DNA from: Streptomyces cavernae
GTDB lineage: Bacteria; Actinomycetota; Actinomycetes; Streptomycetales; Streptomycetaceae
Direction: 5' to 3'
Assembly (NCBI RefSeq): GCF_004023625.1
Contig: NZ_ML137712.1
Span: forward strand, 62,001 to 126,000
DNA: 64,000 nt
This document shows positions 24,132 through 32,525 of the stretch, one piece after another. The notes below the pieces were generated by a model, which saw nothing but the letters and a program-made list of their open reading frames with translations, was not told the DNA's origin and did no database searches. The position numbers were made by a program, and so were the translations under genes. Numbering within the stretch: the stretch's first letter is position 1; each line of letters begins with the position of its first letter.

Positions 24132-24653
24132 ATGAGTACTCCACGCGTCATCGTGGTGATGGGCGTGACCGGCACCGGGAAGAGCACCATCGGCTCGCTG
24201 CTCGCCGCCCGGCTCGGCGTGGTGTACGCCGACGGCGACGACTTCCACCCTCCGGCCAACATCGAGAAGATGACGGCCGGGACCCCGCTCACCGACGAGG
24301 ACCGGTGGCCCTGGCTGGACACGATCGGGGCCTGGGCGCACGAGCGTGCGGCGGGTCCCGGTGGTGTGGTGAGCTGCTCGGCGCTGCGGCGGGTCTACCG
24401 CGACCGGCTGAGGGCCGCCGAGCCCGGTGTCGTCTTCGTCCATCTGACCGGTGACCGTGAGCTGATCGCGGAACGGATAGACCGTCGCAAGGGGCACTTC
24501 ATGCCCACGGCACTCCTCGACTCCCAGTTCGCCACGCTCGAGCCGCTCCAGACGGACGAGCCGGGGGTGGCCGTGGACGTCTCCGGCAAACCGGAGGAGA
24601 TCGCCGACCGGGCTGTGGCCGCCCTGGAGGCGTTCGACCGCGACAAGCGCTGA
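24132..24653 (+). CDS. gntK: Gluconokinase
   Basis: 173 aa cytoplasmic kinase that phosphorylates D-gluconate to 6-phosphogluconate with ATP, feeding the pentose phosphate pathway. The P-loop GVTGTGKST is at residues 11-19, followed by DGDDFHPPANIEKMTAGTPL and SCSALRRVYRD, all typical of the GntK shikimate-kinase-like fold. The ATG has GAGG 5 nt upstream; the frame open from 24051 is rejected. Streptomyces usually has a gluconate permease gene next; here the next gene is convergent and unrelated, so transport must be encoded elsewhere or was lost. Confidence 0.93.
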   Translation: MSTPRVIVVMGVTGTGKSTIGSLLAARLGVVYADGDDFHPPANIEKMTAGTPLTDEDRWPWLDTIGAWAHERAAGPGGVVSCSALRRVYRDRLRAAEPGVVFVHLTGDRELIAERIDRRKGHFMPTALLDSQFATLEPLQTDEPGVAVDVSGKPEEIADRAVAALEAFDRDKR

Positions 24654-24671
24654 CTGCCGGCCAAAGCACCC

Positions 24672-25397
24672 CTATGGGCGCCAGAGGCGGTGTTCGCGCT
24701 CGGCCCACTCCCTGCTGACCGATCCCGTCCGCAGACCGCGGCGGGCCTCCGGGTCCGCCACGGCCATGCCGATGTGTCCGGCCAGGACGATGCCGATGGT
24801 CAGGGCCAGCCAGTCGTGGACGAAGGTCGCGCCGGTGCGCCAGGCCAGCGGGGTGAGGTGGGTGAACCACATCATGAGGCCGGTGCCGAGCATGACGAGC
24901 GTGGCGCCGGCGATCCAGGCGGAGTACACCTTCTGGCCCGCGTTGAACTTGCCCGCCGGGCGGGACTCGGGGCGCTTGTCGCGGCGCAGTGCGGCGCGCA
25001 GCCACTGGCCGTCGTGCGGGCCGAAGCGGTTCAGGACACCGAGGTCGGTGCGGAAGGCCCGGGACGCCAGGCCGAGCAGGAACGGTACGGGCAGCAGGAC
25101 GCCCGACCACTCGTGGACGCGGACCACCAGTTCCCGGCGCCCGATGAGTTCGGCGAGCTCCGGGACGTACAGACAGGCCGCGGTCACCACGCAGACGGCC
25201 ATCAGCGCGGCGGTGGCCCGGTGCACCCAGCGCTCGGCCCGGGTGAACCTCCCTACCCGCGCGAGGAGCGGCCCGGCGGCCTCGGCGACCCGGTCCCCGG
25301 TGGGACTGGGGCCGGCGCTCCGGTCCCCGGGGGGACGGGGGGCGGCGGGGCGGGGGTCGGCGGGGAGACCGGGGGCGTCACGTCGTGGGTTCATCAT
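24672..25397 (-). CDS. Cytochrome b/b6-domain membrane protein
   Basis: 241 aa protein with a proline-rich cytoplasmic N-terminus of about 60 residues and four membrane helices: ATAALMAVCVVTAACLY, WSGVLLPVPFLLGLA, WIAGATLVMLGTGLMMW and WLALTIGIVLAGHIGMA. Histidines suited to bind heme lie in RWVHRATAA, VHEWSG and FVHDW. It should pass electrons between the quinone pool and the molybdopterin enzyme encoded immediately upstream, whose 3' end it overlaps by 20 bp. The start could be either of two consecutive ATG codons or the GTG before them. Confidence 0.87.
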   Translation of the reverse strand: MMNPRRDAPGLPADPRPAAPRPPGDRSAGPSPTGDRVAEAAGPLLARVGRFTRAERWVHRATAALMAVCVVTAACLYVPELAELIGRRELVVRVHEWSGVLLPVPFLLGLASRAFRTDLGVLNRFGPHDGQWLRAALRRDKRPESRPAGKFNAGQKVYSAWIAGATLVMLGTGLMMWFTHLTPLAWRTGATFVHDWLALTIGIVLAGHIGMAVADPEARRGLRTGSVSREWAEREHRLWRP

Positions 25398-26145
25398 CAC
25401 GCCCGTTCGACCTGCCGACCCAGGCGTCGATGTCATAGCCGCGCCGCTCCCAGTAGCCGGGCCGGACGTCGTCGGTGAGGGTGATGCCGGAGAGCCACTT
25501 CGCCGACTTGTAGAAGTACATGGGCGCGACGTAGAGGCGGACCGGCCCGCCGTGGGAGTGGGAGAGGGGCTTGTCCTGCATCCGGAGGGCCACCAGGACG
25601 TCCGCGCGGCGGGCCTGGTCCAGGGTGAGGCTCTCGGTGTACACGCCGTCGAAGCAGGTGAAGCGGACGGCCCCGGCCGATGAGCGCACCCCGGCGGCGT
25701 CCAGCAGGTGCGACAGCCGTACGCCTTCGAAGGGCGTCTCCGGCACCCGCCAGCCCGTCACGCACTGCACGTCGCGCACGATCCGGGTCTGCGGCATCGC
25801 GCGCAGGTCGGCCAGGGAGTACGACGCCGGACGGTCGACCAGGCCGTCGATCTTCAGGGTGTAGTCGCCGGAGTCCTTGCGCGGCACGGAGGCGGCGACG
25901 GAGTAGTAGCGGAAGCCGCCGCCGTTGGGGAGCAGTCCGGTCAGTCCGGTGGGGTCCTTGTCGGAGGCGGCGCCGAGGAAGGACTCCAGGCCGCGCTGGA
26001 GGACCGGAGCGGCGGCGACCCCGGCCGCGCCGAGCCCGAGCATGCCCAGCACGAGCCGACGCCCGACCGGTGTGCCGGTCGCGTCCGTCCGCTCCGCCGA
26101 TCCGTCCGGTGGTTCAGCCTGTGGTTCGGGGTTCACGCGGTCCAT
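25378..26145 (-). CDS. Molybdopterin-dependent oxidoreductase (sulfite oxidase fold)
   Basis: 255 aa protein of the SUOX/YedY fold. A membrane or Tat-like segment GRRLVLGMLGLGAAGVAAAP lies at about residues 28-47. The Mo-ligating cysteine is in RDVQCVTGW, followed by PFEGVRLSHLL and the conserved PLSHSHGGPVRLYVAP. It probably acts on the outer face of the membrane and exchanges electrons with the cytochrome b encoded downstream, like a MsrP/MsrQ-type pair; the substrate could be an S- or N-oxide. The start MDRVNPEPQ at 26145 was chosen over an upstream frame with no ribosome site. Confidence 0.88.
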   Translation of the reverse strand: MDRVNPEPQAEPPDGSAERTDATGTPVGRRLVLGMLGLGAAGVAAAPVLQRGLESFLGAASDKDPTGLTGLLPNGGGFRYYSVAASVPRKDSGDYTLKIDGLVDRPASYSLADLRAMPQTRIVRDVQCVTGWRVPETPFEGVRLSHLLDAAGVRSSAGAVRFTCFDGVYTESLTLDQARRADVLVALRMQDKPLSHSHGGPVRLYVAPMYFYKSAKWLSGITLTDDVRPGYWERRGYDIDAWVGRSNGRDDEPTT

Positions 26146-26224
26146 TGAACACCCGGGTCCTCCTCGGCTCAGGAGAACCCGGGTGTGCGTCAGAGTTCCG
26201 TAATGACTCCACACGGACCCTCGG

Positions 26225-27772
26225 TCAGTCCGCCGACTCGGCCGCCTTGTCCAGCTGGAACGCCTCGTTGCCGAGTCCGATGCGGGCGTGCGCCTCGGGG
26301 TTGCGGGCGCGCAGGACCCCGCCGAGGACCAGTCCCGCCACCAGCGCGAGACCGATGATCCCGGGCAGCACCCAGCTCAGCGACGACTCGGGACCGGCGC
26401 CCACGAGAACGTCGAAGTCCTTGACGGTGTACACCGCGATGACCAGCAGCGCCGCTCCGGAAATCCCTGCCGTCACCAGCCGCCAGACCTGGGCGCCTGC
26501 CGCGCCGCGCCGGGCGAAGAAGACGATGACGGACAGCGACGCGGCGGCCATCAGCACGATCACCCCGAGGGCGCCCATGTTGCCCAGCCAGGTGAACAGC
26601 TGCAGCACGGGCGCGGTGGGGTCACCGACCGGCTTGTCGTCGGAGAGCGCGAAGACGACGATGACGACCACGGACACCACGGTCTGCAGCAGCGAACCCG
26701 TGCCCGGGGCACCGCTGGCCCCGGTGGTCCGCCCGAAGGCGCGCGGCAGCAGACCCTCGCGGCCCATGGCGAAGGCGTACCGGGCGACCACGTTGTGGAA
26801 GCTGAGCAGCGCGGCGAACATACCGGTCACGAACAGCACGTGCATGACGTCCGTGAACGTCTCGCCGAGCCGTGGCTCCGCGAGGAAGAAGAGCAGTCCG
26901 GGGCCCTGCTTCTGGGCGGTGGGCACCACCGCGGAGGGCCCGGCGGCGACGGTCAGGGCCCAGGAGCTGATCGCGAAGAAGACGGCGACGAAGCCGATCG
27001 CGAGGAACATCACCCGGGGCACCAGGGTCTGCGGGCGGCTGGTCTCCTCCGCGTACACTGGCGCCTGTTCGAAGCCGGTGAAGGCGGCGATGCACAGGCA
27101 CAGTGCGGTGCCGACGCCCGCCCCCGTGAGCGTGTCGGGGTTGAAGGCGTGCAGGGACAGGCCCTCCTTGGCGGGGTCGGCGACGGCCGAGAGGTCGAAG
27201 ACGACGACCAGCAGCACCTCGATGACCAGCAGGACGCCGAGCACCTTCGCGTTCACGTCGATCTTCAGCCAGCCGAGCAGCCCGACGAGCGCGGCCGCCA
27301 CGAGCGCCGGTATCCACCAGACGAGTTCGGTGTCGAGGTAGGTGGCGAACAGGCCGGAGACCTCGAAGCCGAAGATGCCGAAGATGCCGACCTGCAGCGC
27401 GCTGTAGGCGACCAGGGCGAGCAGTGCGGCGCCGGCGCCCGCGGTGCCGCCGAGGCCGCGCGCGATGTAGGCGTAGAAGGCGCCGGCGTTGTGGACGTGG
27501 CGGCTCATCTCGGCGTACCCGACGCTGAACAGGGCGAGCACCACGCCGAGGATGACGAAGATCAGCGGCTGCCCGACGACGCCCATCACCGCGAAGGCGG
27601 TGGGCATGACGCCCGCGACCACCATCAGCGGTGCCGTCGCCGCCAGCACGGACAGCAGCAGGCCGACGGTGCCCAGCCGGTCGGCGCGCAGGGCGCGGTC
27701 CTGCCCCTTGAAGGTACTGATGCCGCCGCTTGCGGCACTGGGTCTGCTCGCGTTCGAACTGCCCGTCGTCAT
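26225..27772 (-). CDS. APC family amino acid permease
   Basis: 515 aa inner-membrane transporter with about 12 helices. The first helix LGTVGLLLSVLAATAPLM, then GQPLIFVILGVVLALFSVGY and a cytoplasmic FTGFEQAPVYAEET loop fit the amino acid-polyamine-organocation family. The ATG at 27772 has AAAGGA 8 nt upstream. The open frame continues to 28807 in this phase only through GC bias; another gene occupies that stretch in a different frame. It lies 65 bp after a TPR-like gene on the same strand and may be co-transcribed with it. Substrate unknown. Confidence 0.92.
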   Translation of the reverse strand: MTTGSSNASRPSAASGGISTFKGQDRALRADRLGTVGLLLSVLAATAPLMVVAGVMPTAFAVMGVVGQPLIFVILGVVLALFSVGYAEMSRHVHNAGAFYAYIARGLGGTAGAGAALLALVAYSALQVGIFGIFGFEVSGLFATYLDTELVWWIPALVAAALVGLLGWLKIDVNAKVLGVLLVIEVLLVVVFDLSAVADPAKEGLSLHAFNPDTLTGAGVGTALCLCIAAFTGFEQAPVYAEETSRPQTLVPRVMFLAIGFVAVFFAISSWALTVAAGPSAVVPTAQKQGPGLLFFLAEPRLGETFTDVMHVLFVTGMFAALLSFHNVVARYAFAMGREGLLPRAFGRTTGASGAPGTGSLLQTVVSVVVIVVFALSDDKPVGDPTAPVLQLFTWLGNMGALGVIVLMAAASLSVIVFFARRGAAGAQVWRLVTAGISGAALLVIAVYTVKDFDVLVGAGPESSLSWVLPGIIGLALVAGLVLGGVLRARNPEAHARIGLGNEAFQLDKAAESAD

Positions 27773-27837
27773 CGCGGGGGTTCCTTTCGGGTCCTTCGGT
27801 TGTGGGTGGTGCAGAACCGTTCGGATGGGTGGGTGGT

Positions 27838-28788
27838 TCAGACCGTGCCGAGCGCGGTGGTGCGCGCGGCATGGAAGGCTTGGTACGGATCCCGGTCCGG
27901 GTACGACCACGGCGCCGGGGTCGCATGGCTGCCGATGCGGTGGAACAGCGCCGCCGCTTCGGCGCCCCGGCCCTCGCAGAACTTCGCGTGGGCCAGGAAG
28001 TTGAGGTCGACGAAGCTGCGCGGGTGTTCCTCGCGCTCCCACTCCAGCCACCAGTCGAAGGCGGCCTTCATCACCTGCCGGGCCCGCCGGCCGATCCAGT
28101 GCCCGGAGGCGGCCGGGTCGGCGGGTTCGCTGCCGGCGGCGGCGAGGACCCGGTAGCGCTCGGCGTGCGCGACGACGGGGAGGATCGCGAGGGGCGAGTC
28201 CGCGGGGGCCTGTTCGGCGGCCCAGTTGGCGAAGTCGTACACCTCGTGCAGCGGGTCCTGGCCCGCCTCGGGTCTGCGTTCGGCGAGCCGGGCGGCCATC
28301 AGGTGGTGGGCGTGGTGGTGTTCGCGGTAGCGGTGGCGGACCTCGTCGAAGAGCTGGACGACGCCCTGTTCGGTGCCGGTGGAACGTTCGAGCATCAGCA
28401 GGCCGAGCCAGGGCGTCGGGTCGGCGGGGACCAGCGCGGCCGCGGCCCGGCAGGCCTCGCGGGCCCTGTCGGGGCGCTCCTTGCCCTGCAGCGCGCGGTA
28501 CACCATGGCGCAGCCGAGCAGCACGGCGGCGTCCGCCGACTCGGGTTCGGCGAGTTGCCAGTCGCGCGCCCAGGCGAGGGTGGAGGGTTCCTGGGCGAGG
28601 ACGGTGACGCGGTGTCCGCGGCGGTCCCAGTCGTCCCCGGTCCGGTCGAGCAGGGCCCGCACTGCGGTCCAGCGGCCTCCGGCCAAGGCGGTCCGGGCGG
28701 TGATGAGTTCGGCGTCGTCGAGAGCGGCGTCGAAGGCCTGGGCGGCCCGTTTCCTGGAGCGGCCCAGCGGGGGTGGGGGTGGCGGCAC
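27838..28788 (-). CDS. Conserved helical hypothetical protein (TPR-like)
   Basis: 316 aa soluble protein starting at GTG with GAGGAAG about 9 nt upstream. After a proline-rich start it is almost wholly alpha-helical, with repeated Ala/Leu/Arg helices (TARTALAGGRWTAVRALLDR, EACRAAAALVPADPTPWLGL) resembling tetratricopeptide units, and later WWLEWEREEHPRSFVDLNFL. No enzyme motif or signal peptide was seen. It precedes the APC permease on the same strand. A partner-binding scaffold is only a guess. Confidence 0.78.
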   Translation of the reverse strand: MPPPPPPLGRSRKRAAQAFDAALDDAELITARTALAGGRWTAVRALLDRTGDDWDRRGHRVTVLAQEPSTLAWARDWQLAEPESADAAVLLGCAMVYRALQGKERPDRAREACRAAAALVPADPTPWLGLLMLERSTGTEQGVVQLFDEVRHRYREHHHAHHLMAARLAERRPEAGQDPLHEVYDFANWAAEQAPADSPLAILPVVAHAERYRVLAAAGSEPADPAASGHWIGRRARQVMKAAFDWWLEWEREEHPRSFVDLNFLAHAKFCEGRGAEAAALFHRIGSHATPAPWSYPDRDPYQAFHAARTTALGTV

Positions 28789-29111
28789 CGCTGGACTTCC
28801 TCATCACGCGGTTGTCAGGAGCTGATCACAAACAGCAAAGCGACAACCGAAGCGCGCCGTCAAGCTTCACTTTTTCGCTACACGTGTCAAATTACCCTCC
28901 GTTTACGAAAGTTACTTCCACAGTCACCCAGGTGCCCTCACAACGTCTCGAAAGAGGAGCACATTTGGCCACGGTCCCGCATCGCCCGCCTGCCGTCGTA
29001 CGCCCCACGACCAGCCACCGGGCCCGCACCGAAGGGAAGTCGGCACGAGCCCGGTGGCTGAAAATCTTCGTGGTGGAGTGCGAGGGAGACGGAGTCGGCT
29101 GTGGTTCGCGC
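28789..29111. promoter_or_regulatory. AT-richer spacer, promoter region for the leftward TPR-like/permease genes
   Basis: 28815-28925 is clearly AT-richer than the surroundings (CACTTTTTCGCTACACGTG, CAAATTACC), fitting a leftward promoter. On the other strand a short frame from TTG 28965 has AGAGGAG upstream but runs into the antisense of the FAD dehydrogenase and resembles nothing known. No gene is called. Confidence 0.4.
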
Positions 29112-30767
29112 TCAGTCCACGGCCTTGGCGGCCGCGCGTCCCGCCGTACGCCCCGAGAACAGGCAGCCGCCGAGGAACGTTCCCTCCAGCGATCGGTAGC
29201 CGTGCACGCCGCCGCCGCCGAAGCCGGCCGCCTCGCCCGCCGCGTACACGCCCGCCAGCGGATCGCCGCCGTCCGTCAGCACCCTGGCGGACAGATCGGT
29301 CTCCAGGCCGCCGAGCGTCTTGCGCGTGAGGATGTTGAGCCGTACCGCGATCAGCGGGCCCGCCTTGGGGTCGAGGATGCGGTGCGGGGTGGCGGTGCGG
29401 ATCAACTTGTCGCCGAGGTACCTGCGGGCGCCGCGGATCGCGGTGATCTGGAGGTCCTTGGTGAACGGGTTGGCGACCTCCCGGTCGCGGGCGGTGATCT
29501 CGCGGCGCAGCGCGGCCTCCTCGATGAGGGGCTCCTTGGTGAGCGCGTTCATGCCGCGCACCAGCGCGCCCAGGTCCTTCTCGACGACGAAGTCCACGCC
29601 GTGGTCCATGAACGCCTTGACGGGTCCTGGCACGTCGGCGCGCGCCCGGACGAACACGTCCTTGACGGACTTGCCCGTCAGATCGGGGTTCTGTTCGGAC
29701 CCGGAGAGCGCGAACTCCTTGCCGATGATCTTCTGGTCGAGGACGAACCAGGTGTGCTCGTGGCCGGTCCGCATGATGTGCTCGAGCGTGCCGAGGGTGT
29801 CGAAGCCGGGGAACAGCGGCACGGGGAGGCGGTTGCCGAGCGCGTCCAGCCACAGGGAGGACGGGCCGGGCAGGATGCGGATGCCGTGGTTGTTCCAGAT
29901 GGGGTCCCAGTTGTGGATGCCCTCGGTGTAGTGCCACATCCGGTCGCGGTTGATCAGACGCGCGCCCGCGTCCTCAGCGATGCCGAGCATCAGCCCGTCC
30001 ACGTGCGCCGGCACACCGGAGACCATCTTCTCGGGCGCCTTGCCGAGGCGCTCGGGCCAGTTGGCGCGCACCAGGTCGTGGTTGCCGCCGATGCCGCCCG
30101 AGGTGACGATCACCGCCTGGGCACGGAACTCGAAGGCCCCGGTGACGGAGCGGCTGCTGGCCTTGCCGCGCTCGACGCCGGACGGCTCCAGGATCTCCCC
30201 GGTGACCGTGTCGACACTGCCCGCGCTGCGGGACAGACCCGTGACCCGGTGGCGGAACTTCAGCTGGACCAGGCCGCGCGCGGCACCGGCCCGCACCCGC
30301 CGCTCGAAGGGCTCGACCACGCCCGGTCCGGTCCCCCATGTGATGTGGAAGCGGGGCACGGAGTTGCCGTGGCCGCCCGCGTCGTAGCCGCCGCGCTCGG
30401 CCCAGCCGACCACCGGGAAGAAGCGCACGCCCTGCCCGTACAGCCAGGCCCGCTTCTCGCCCGCCGCGAAGTCGACGTACGCCTCCGCCCACTTGCGCGG
30501 CCAGTGGTCCTCGGGACGGTCGAAGGCGGCGGTGCCCATCCAGTCCTGAAGGGCGAGGGCGTGGCTGTCCTTGATGCGCAGCCGGCGCTGTTCGGGCGAG
30601 TCGACGAAGAACAGGCCACCGAAGGACCAGTGGGCCTGGCCACCGATGGACTGCTCCGGTTCCTGGTCGAGAAGGATGACCTTGCGGCCGGCGTCGACCA
30701 GCTCCGCGGTGGCCGCGAGGCCGGCGAGACCCGCCCCGATCACGATCACATCTGCGTCGTAGGCCAT
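29112..30767 (-). CDS. FAD-binding dehydrogenase (KstD / fumarate reductase flavoprotein family)
   Basis: 551 aa flavoprotein. It opens with the Rossmann FAD motif VIVIGAGLAGLAATAELVDAG and LLDQEPEQSIGGQA, and ends with a second FAD contact, GVYAAGEAAGFGGGGVHGY and LGGCLFSGRTAG. The middle resembles ketosteroid dehydrogenases and soluble fumarate reductases, but no substrate can be fixed. The ATG at 30767 has GGAGGGCGGGGG just upstream. It is a single gene, convergent with nothing nearby and divergent from the NUDIX gene across a 300-bp spacer. Confidence 0.88.
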   Translation of the reverse strand: MAYDADVIVIGAGLAGLAATAELVDAGRKVILLDQEPEQSIGGQAHWSFGGLFFVDSPEQRRLRIKDSHALALQDWMGTAAFDRPEDHWPRKWAEAYVDFAAGEKRAWLYGQGVRFFPVVGWAERGGYDAGGHGNSVPRFHITWGTGPGVVEPFERRVRAGAARGLVQLKFRHRVTGLSRSAGSVDTVTGEILEPSGVERGKASSRSVTGAFEFRAQAVIVTSGGIGGNHDLVRANWPERLGKAPEKMVSGVPAHVDGLMLGIAEDAGARLINRDRMWHYTEGIHNWDPIWNNHGIRILPGPSSLWLDALGNRLPVPLFPGFDTLGTLEHIMRTGHEHTWFVLDQKIIGKEFALSGSEQNPDLTGKSVKDVFVRARADVPGPVKAFMDHGVDFVVEKDLGALVRGMNALTKEPLIEEAALRREITARDREVANPFTKDLQITAIRGARRYLGDKLIRTATPHRILDPKAGPLIAVRLNILTRKTLGGLETDLSARVLTDGGDPLAGVYAAGEAAGFGGGGVHGYRSLEGTFLGGCLFSGRTAGRAAAKAVD

Positions 30768-31070
30768 AGTGCCCCCGCCCTCCATAGCGCTTGTATCGCT
30801 CGTGCCGTGGCGCCGGTGCCGCCGGTGGTGGCGCCGCCCGGTCGTACCTGCCGTTGCTGCTGGTTCGCTGGTGCTGTCTGCTGTCGTGCTGTCGTGCTGT
30901 TCCGAACTGTCGTGCTCTTCGAGCTGTTCGGGCCGGCGGCCGGGCCAGCTCTTGTTACTGAACGGTCAGATCCTTTCGGCACAGGAGTGACCGAGTCAAC
31001 TGTCGGGCCCTGCCGCTCCCCCTGGGGGCGCGGCACGTGCGGGGCGGGCGGGTGGGCTTGGATGGGGGTC
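30768..31070. other. Divergent spacer with CTGTCGTG-type short repeats
   Basis: No gene is seen. 30865-30935 is a decayed array of GCTGTCGTG / GCTGTTC units. CTTGTTACTGAACGGTCAG at 30950-30968 is the AT-richest part and may be the promoter core for the FAD dehydrogenase gene. Confidence 0.35.
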
Positions 31071-31586
31071 ATGAATCCCGCCGATGAGATGCTCGACATC
31101 GTCGATGAGCACGACCGGGTCGTGGCCCGTGTGGCGCGAGGTGAGGCGTACGCCCGCGGGCTCAGGCACCGGTGTGTGTTCATCCAGGCACGCGACCGCG
31201 AGGGGCGGATCTTCGTGCACCGGCGTACGGCCGCCAAACTCGTCTTCCCGTCGCTGTACGACATGTTCGTCGGCGGGGTCGTCGGGGCCGGGGAGTCCTA
31301 CGACGACGCCGCCCTGCGGGAGGCGGAGGAGGAACTGGGGGTCTCGGGGCTGCCCCGGCCCGAGCCGCTGTTCAAGTTCCTGTACGACGACGGGGCCGGC
31401 CGCAGTTGGTGGTCGGCCGTGTACCGGGTCCGGTGCGATCTCCCGGTGCATCCCCAGGTGGAGGAGGTCGCCTGGCACGGCTTCCTGCCGGAGGACGAGG
31501 TGGAGCGGCGGCTGACCGACTGGGCGTGGGTGCCGGACGGGCTGGCGGCGTACGAGCGGCTGAAGGCATACCGGTCCATGGGCTGA
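31071..31586 (+). CDS. NUDIX hydrolase
   Basis: 171 aa cytoplasmic hydrolase of nucleoside-diphosphate-linked substrates. The Nudix box GGVVGAGESYDDAALREAEE-ELG at about residues 65-87 has all consensus Gly, Arg and Glu residues for Mg2+ binding. The N-terminal DIVDEHDRVVARVARGEAYA with RHRCVFIQ is like the isopentenyl-diphosphate isomerase-like Nudix group. The start MNPADEML was chosen as the family-like one; an ATG three codons upstream is also possible. Its last codons form part of a 50-bp tandem repeat that continues past the stop. Confidence 0.92.
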   Translation: MNPADEMLDIVDEHDRVVARVARGEAYARGLRHRCVFIQARDREGRIFVHRRTAAKLVFPSLYDMFVGGVVGAGESYDDAALREAEEELGVSGLPRPEPLFKFLYDDGAGRSWWSAVYRVRCDLPVHPQVEEVAWHGFLPEDEVERRLTDWAWVPDGLAAYERLKAYRSMG

Positions 31587-31709
31587 GGGCCGCAGGGGTG
31601 CCCGGGCAGCTGAAGGCGCACTGGGCCATGGGCTGAGGGCCGCAGGGGTGCCCGGGCGGCTGAAGGCGCACTGGACCATGGGCTGAGGGCCGCAGGGGTG
31701 CCCGGGCGG
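31558..31709. repeat. 50-bp tandem repeat at the 3' end of the NUDIX gene (3 copies)
   Basis: CCATGGGCTGAGGGCCGCAG recurs exactly at 31576, 31626 and 31676. Each full unit includes CTGAAGGC and the last codons and stop of the NUDIX gene, so the gene end has been copied twice in tandem. The copies are nearly identical, which indicates a recent event. Confidence 0.9.
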
Positions 31710-31730
31710 GGCGCGGGTAGGGTCCTGTGC

Positions 31731-32123
31731 GTGAGCGAGTTCGTACGGAACGTCAGGCTGTGGTTCGCGCCCCAGGAGATCCGGGAGGAGGGCGGGACGC
31801 CCGACTACCGGTTCTCACTGGCCAACGAGCGCACCTTCCTGGCCTGGCTGCGCACCGCGCTCGCGCTGATCGGCGGAGGGTTCGCCGTGGACCAGTTCCT
31901 GCCGGACCTGCGCTGGGCGTGGCGGGCCGGTCTGGCGCTCGCGCTGCTCGCGGCCGGTGTGCTGTGTGCCCTGCGCGCGGTCAACCACTGGGTGCGCACC
32001 GAGCGGGCCATGCGCCGGGGCGAGGACCTGCCGGTGTCACGGTTCCCGGCGCTGCTGAGCCTCGTCGTCGCGGTCGTCGCCGTCGCCATGGTGGTCGTCG
32101 TGCTCACCGGGTGGGAGGGGTGA
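31731..32123 (+). CDS. YidH-like DUF202 membrane protein
   Basis: 130 aa inner-membrane protein with DUF202 features: PDYRFSLANERTFLAWLRTALALIGGG (conserved N-E-R-T-x-L-A-W-x-R-T) and three membrane helices. Function unknown in bacteria. The start is GTG at 31731, just downstream of the 50-bp repeat array. Its stop overlaps the GTG of a second DUF202 gene (GTGA), so the two are translationally coupled and may form one complex. Confidence 0.9.
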   Translation: MSEFVRNVRLWFAPQEIREEGGTPDYRFSLANERTFLAWLRTALALIGGGFAVDQFLPDLRWAWRAGLALALLAAGVLCALRAVNHWVRTERAMRRGEDLPVSRFPALLSLVVAVVAVAMVVVVLTGWEG

Positions 32124-32443
32124 GCGAAGCGCGGGGGACCACTCGCGATCCCGGGCTGCAGCCCGAACGCACGCGCCTCGCGTGGCGGCGTACGACGCTT
32201 GCGTCCACGGTCGTCGTGATCCTCGCCGTAAGGGCCCTGCTGCACGGCGGGATGCCCGCGGTGGGCGTGGTGGCCGGTGCCCTGTGCTGCCTGTTGTGGC
32301 TGTGCTTCCTGTGGCTCGCCCACCGTCGCATCCACGCCCTCGCGGCGCCCGGGCAGCCCGTGTCGCTCACCCCCCGGCACGCGGCGGCCGCCACCCTGTG
32401 CACGGTGGCGGTGGCGGTCTGCGCGGCGGTGCTCGTCCTCTGA
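32120..32443 (+). CDS. DUF202 membrane protein
   Basis: 107 aa protein with the DUF202 signature GLQPERTRLAWRRTTLA followed by three predicted helices (VVVILAVRALLH, VVAGALCCLLWLCFLW and AATLCTVAVAVCAAVLVL). It is the second half of a coupled DUF202 pair; the first helix-proximal ERTxLAWxRT element is shared with the upstream gene, pointing to an old duplication. Function unknown. The start is fixed by the 4-bp overlap with the upstream stop. Confidence 0.88.
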   Translation: MSEARGTTRDPGLQPERTRLAWRRTTLASTVVVILAVRALLHGGMPAVGVVAGALCCLLWLCFLWLAHRRIHALAAPGQPVSLTPRHAAAATLCTVAVAVCAAVLVL

Positions 32444-32525
32444 CGGACGCACCGCCCCGGTTTTTCCCGGCGGTCGCCCAACTGACACGCTCCGACCCAT
32501 CATTGACGAATGCTCGGGAGTGGCT

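Noticed and set aside
26225..28807. 860-codon open frame on the minus strand
   Set aside because: The APC permease begins at 27772 with a good ribosome site; the extension is a shadow of the TPR-like gene, which has better codon position bias.
28965..29110. Short TTG-start frame with AGAGGAG upstream
   Set aside because: The ribosome-site match is good, but the peptide resembles nothing known and the frame continues without stop into antisense of the FAD dehydrogenase gene.
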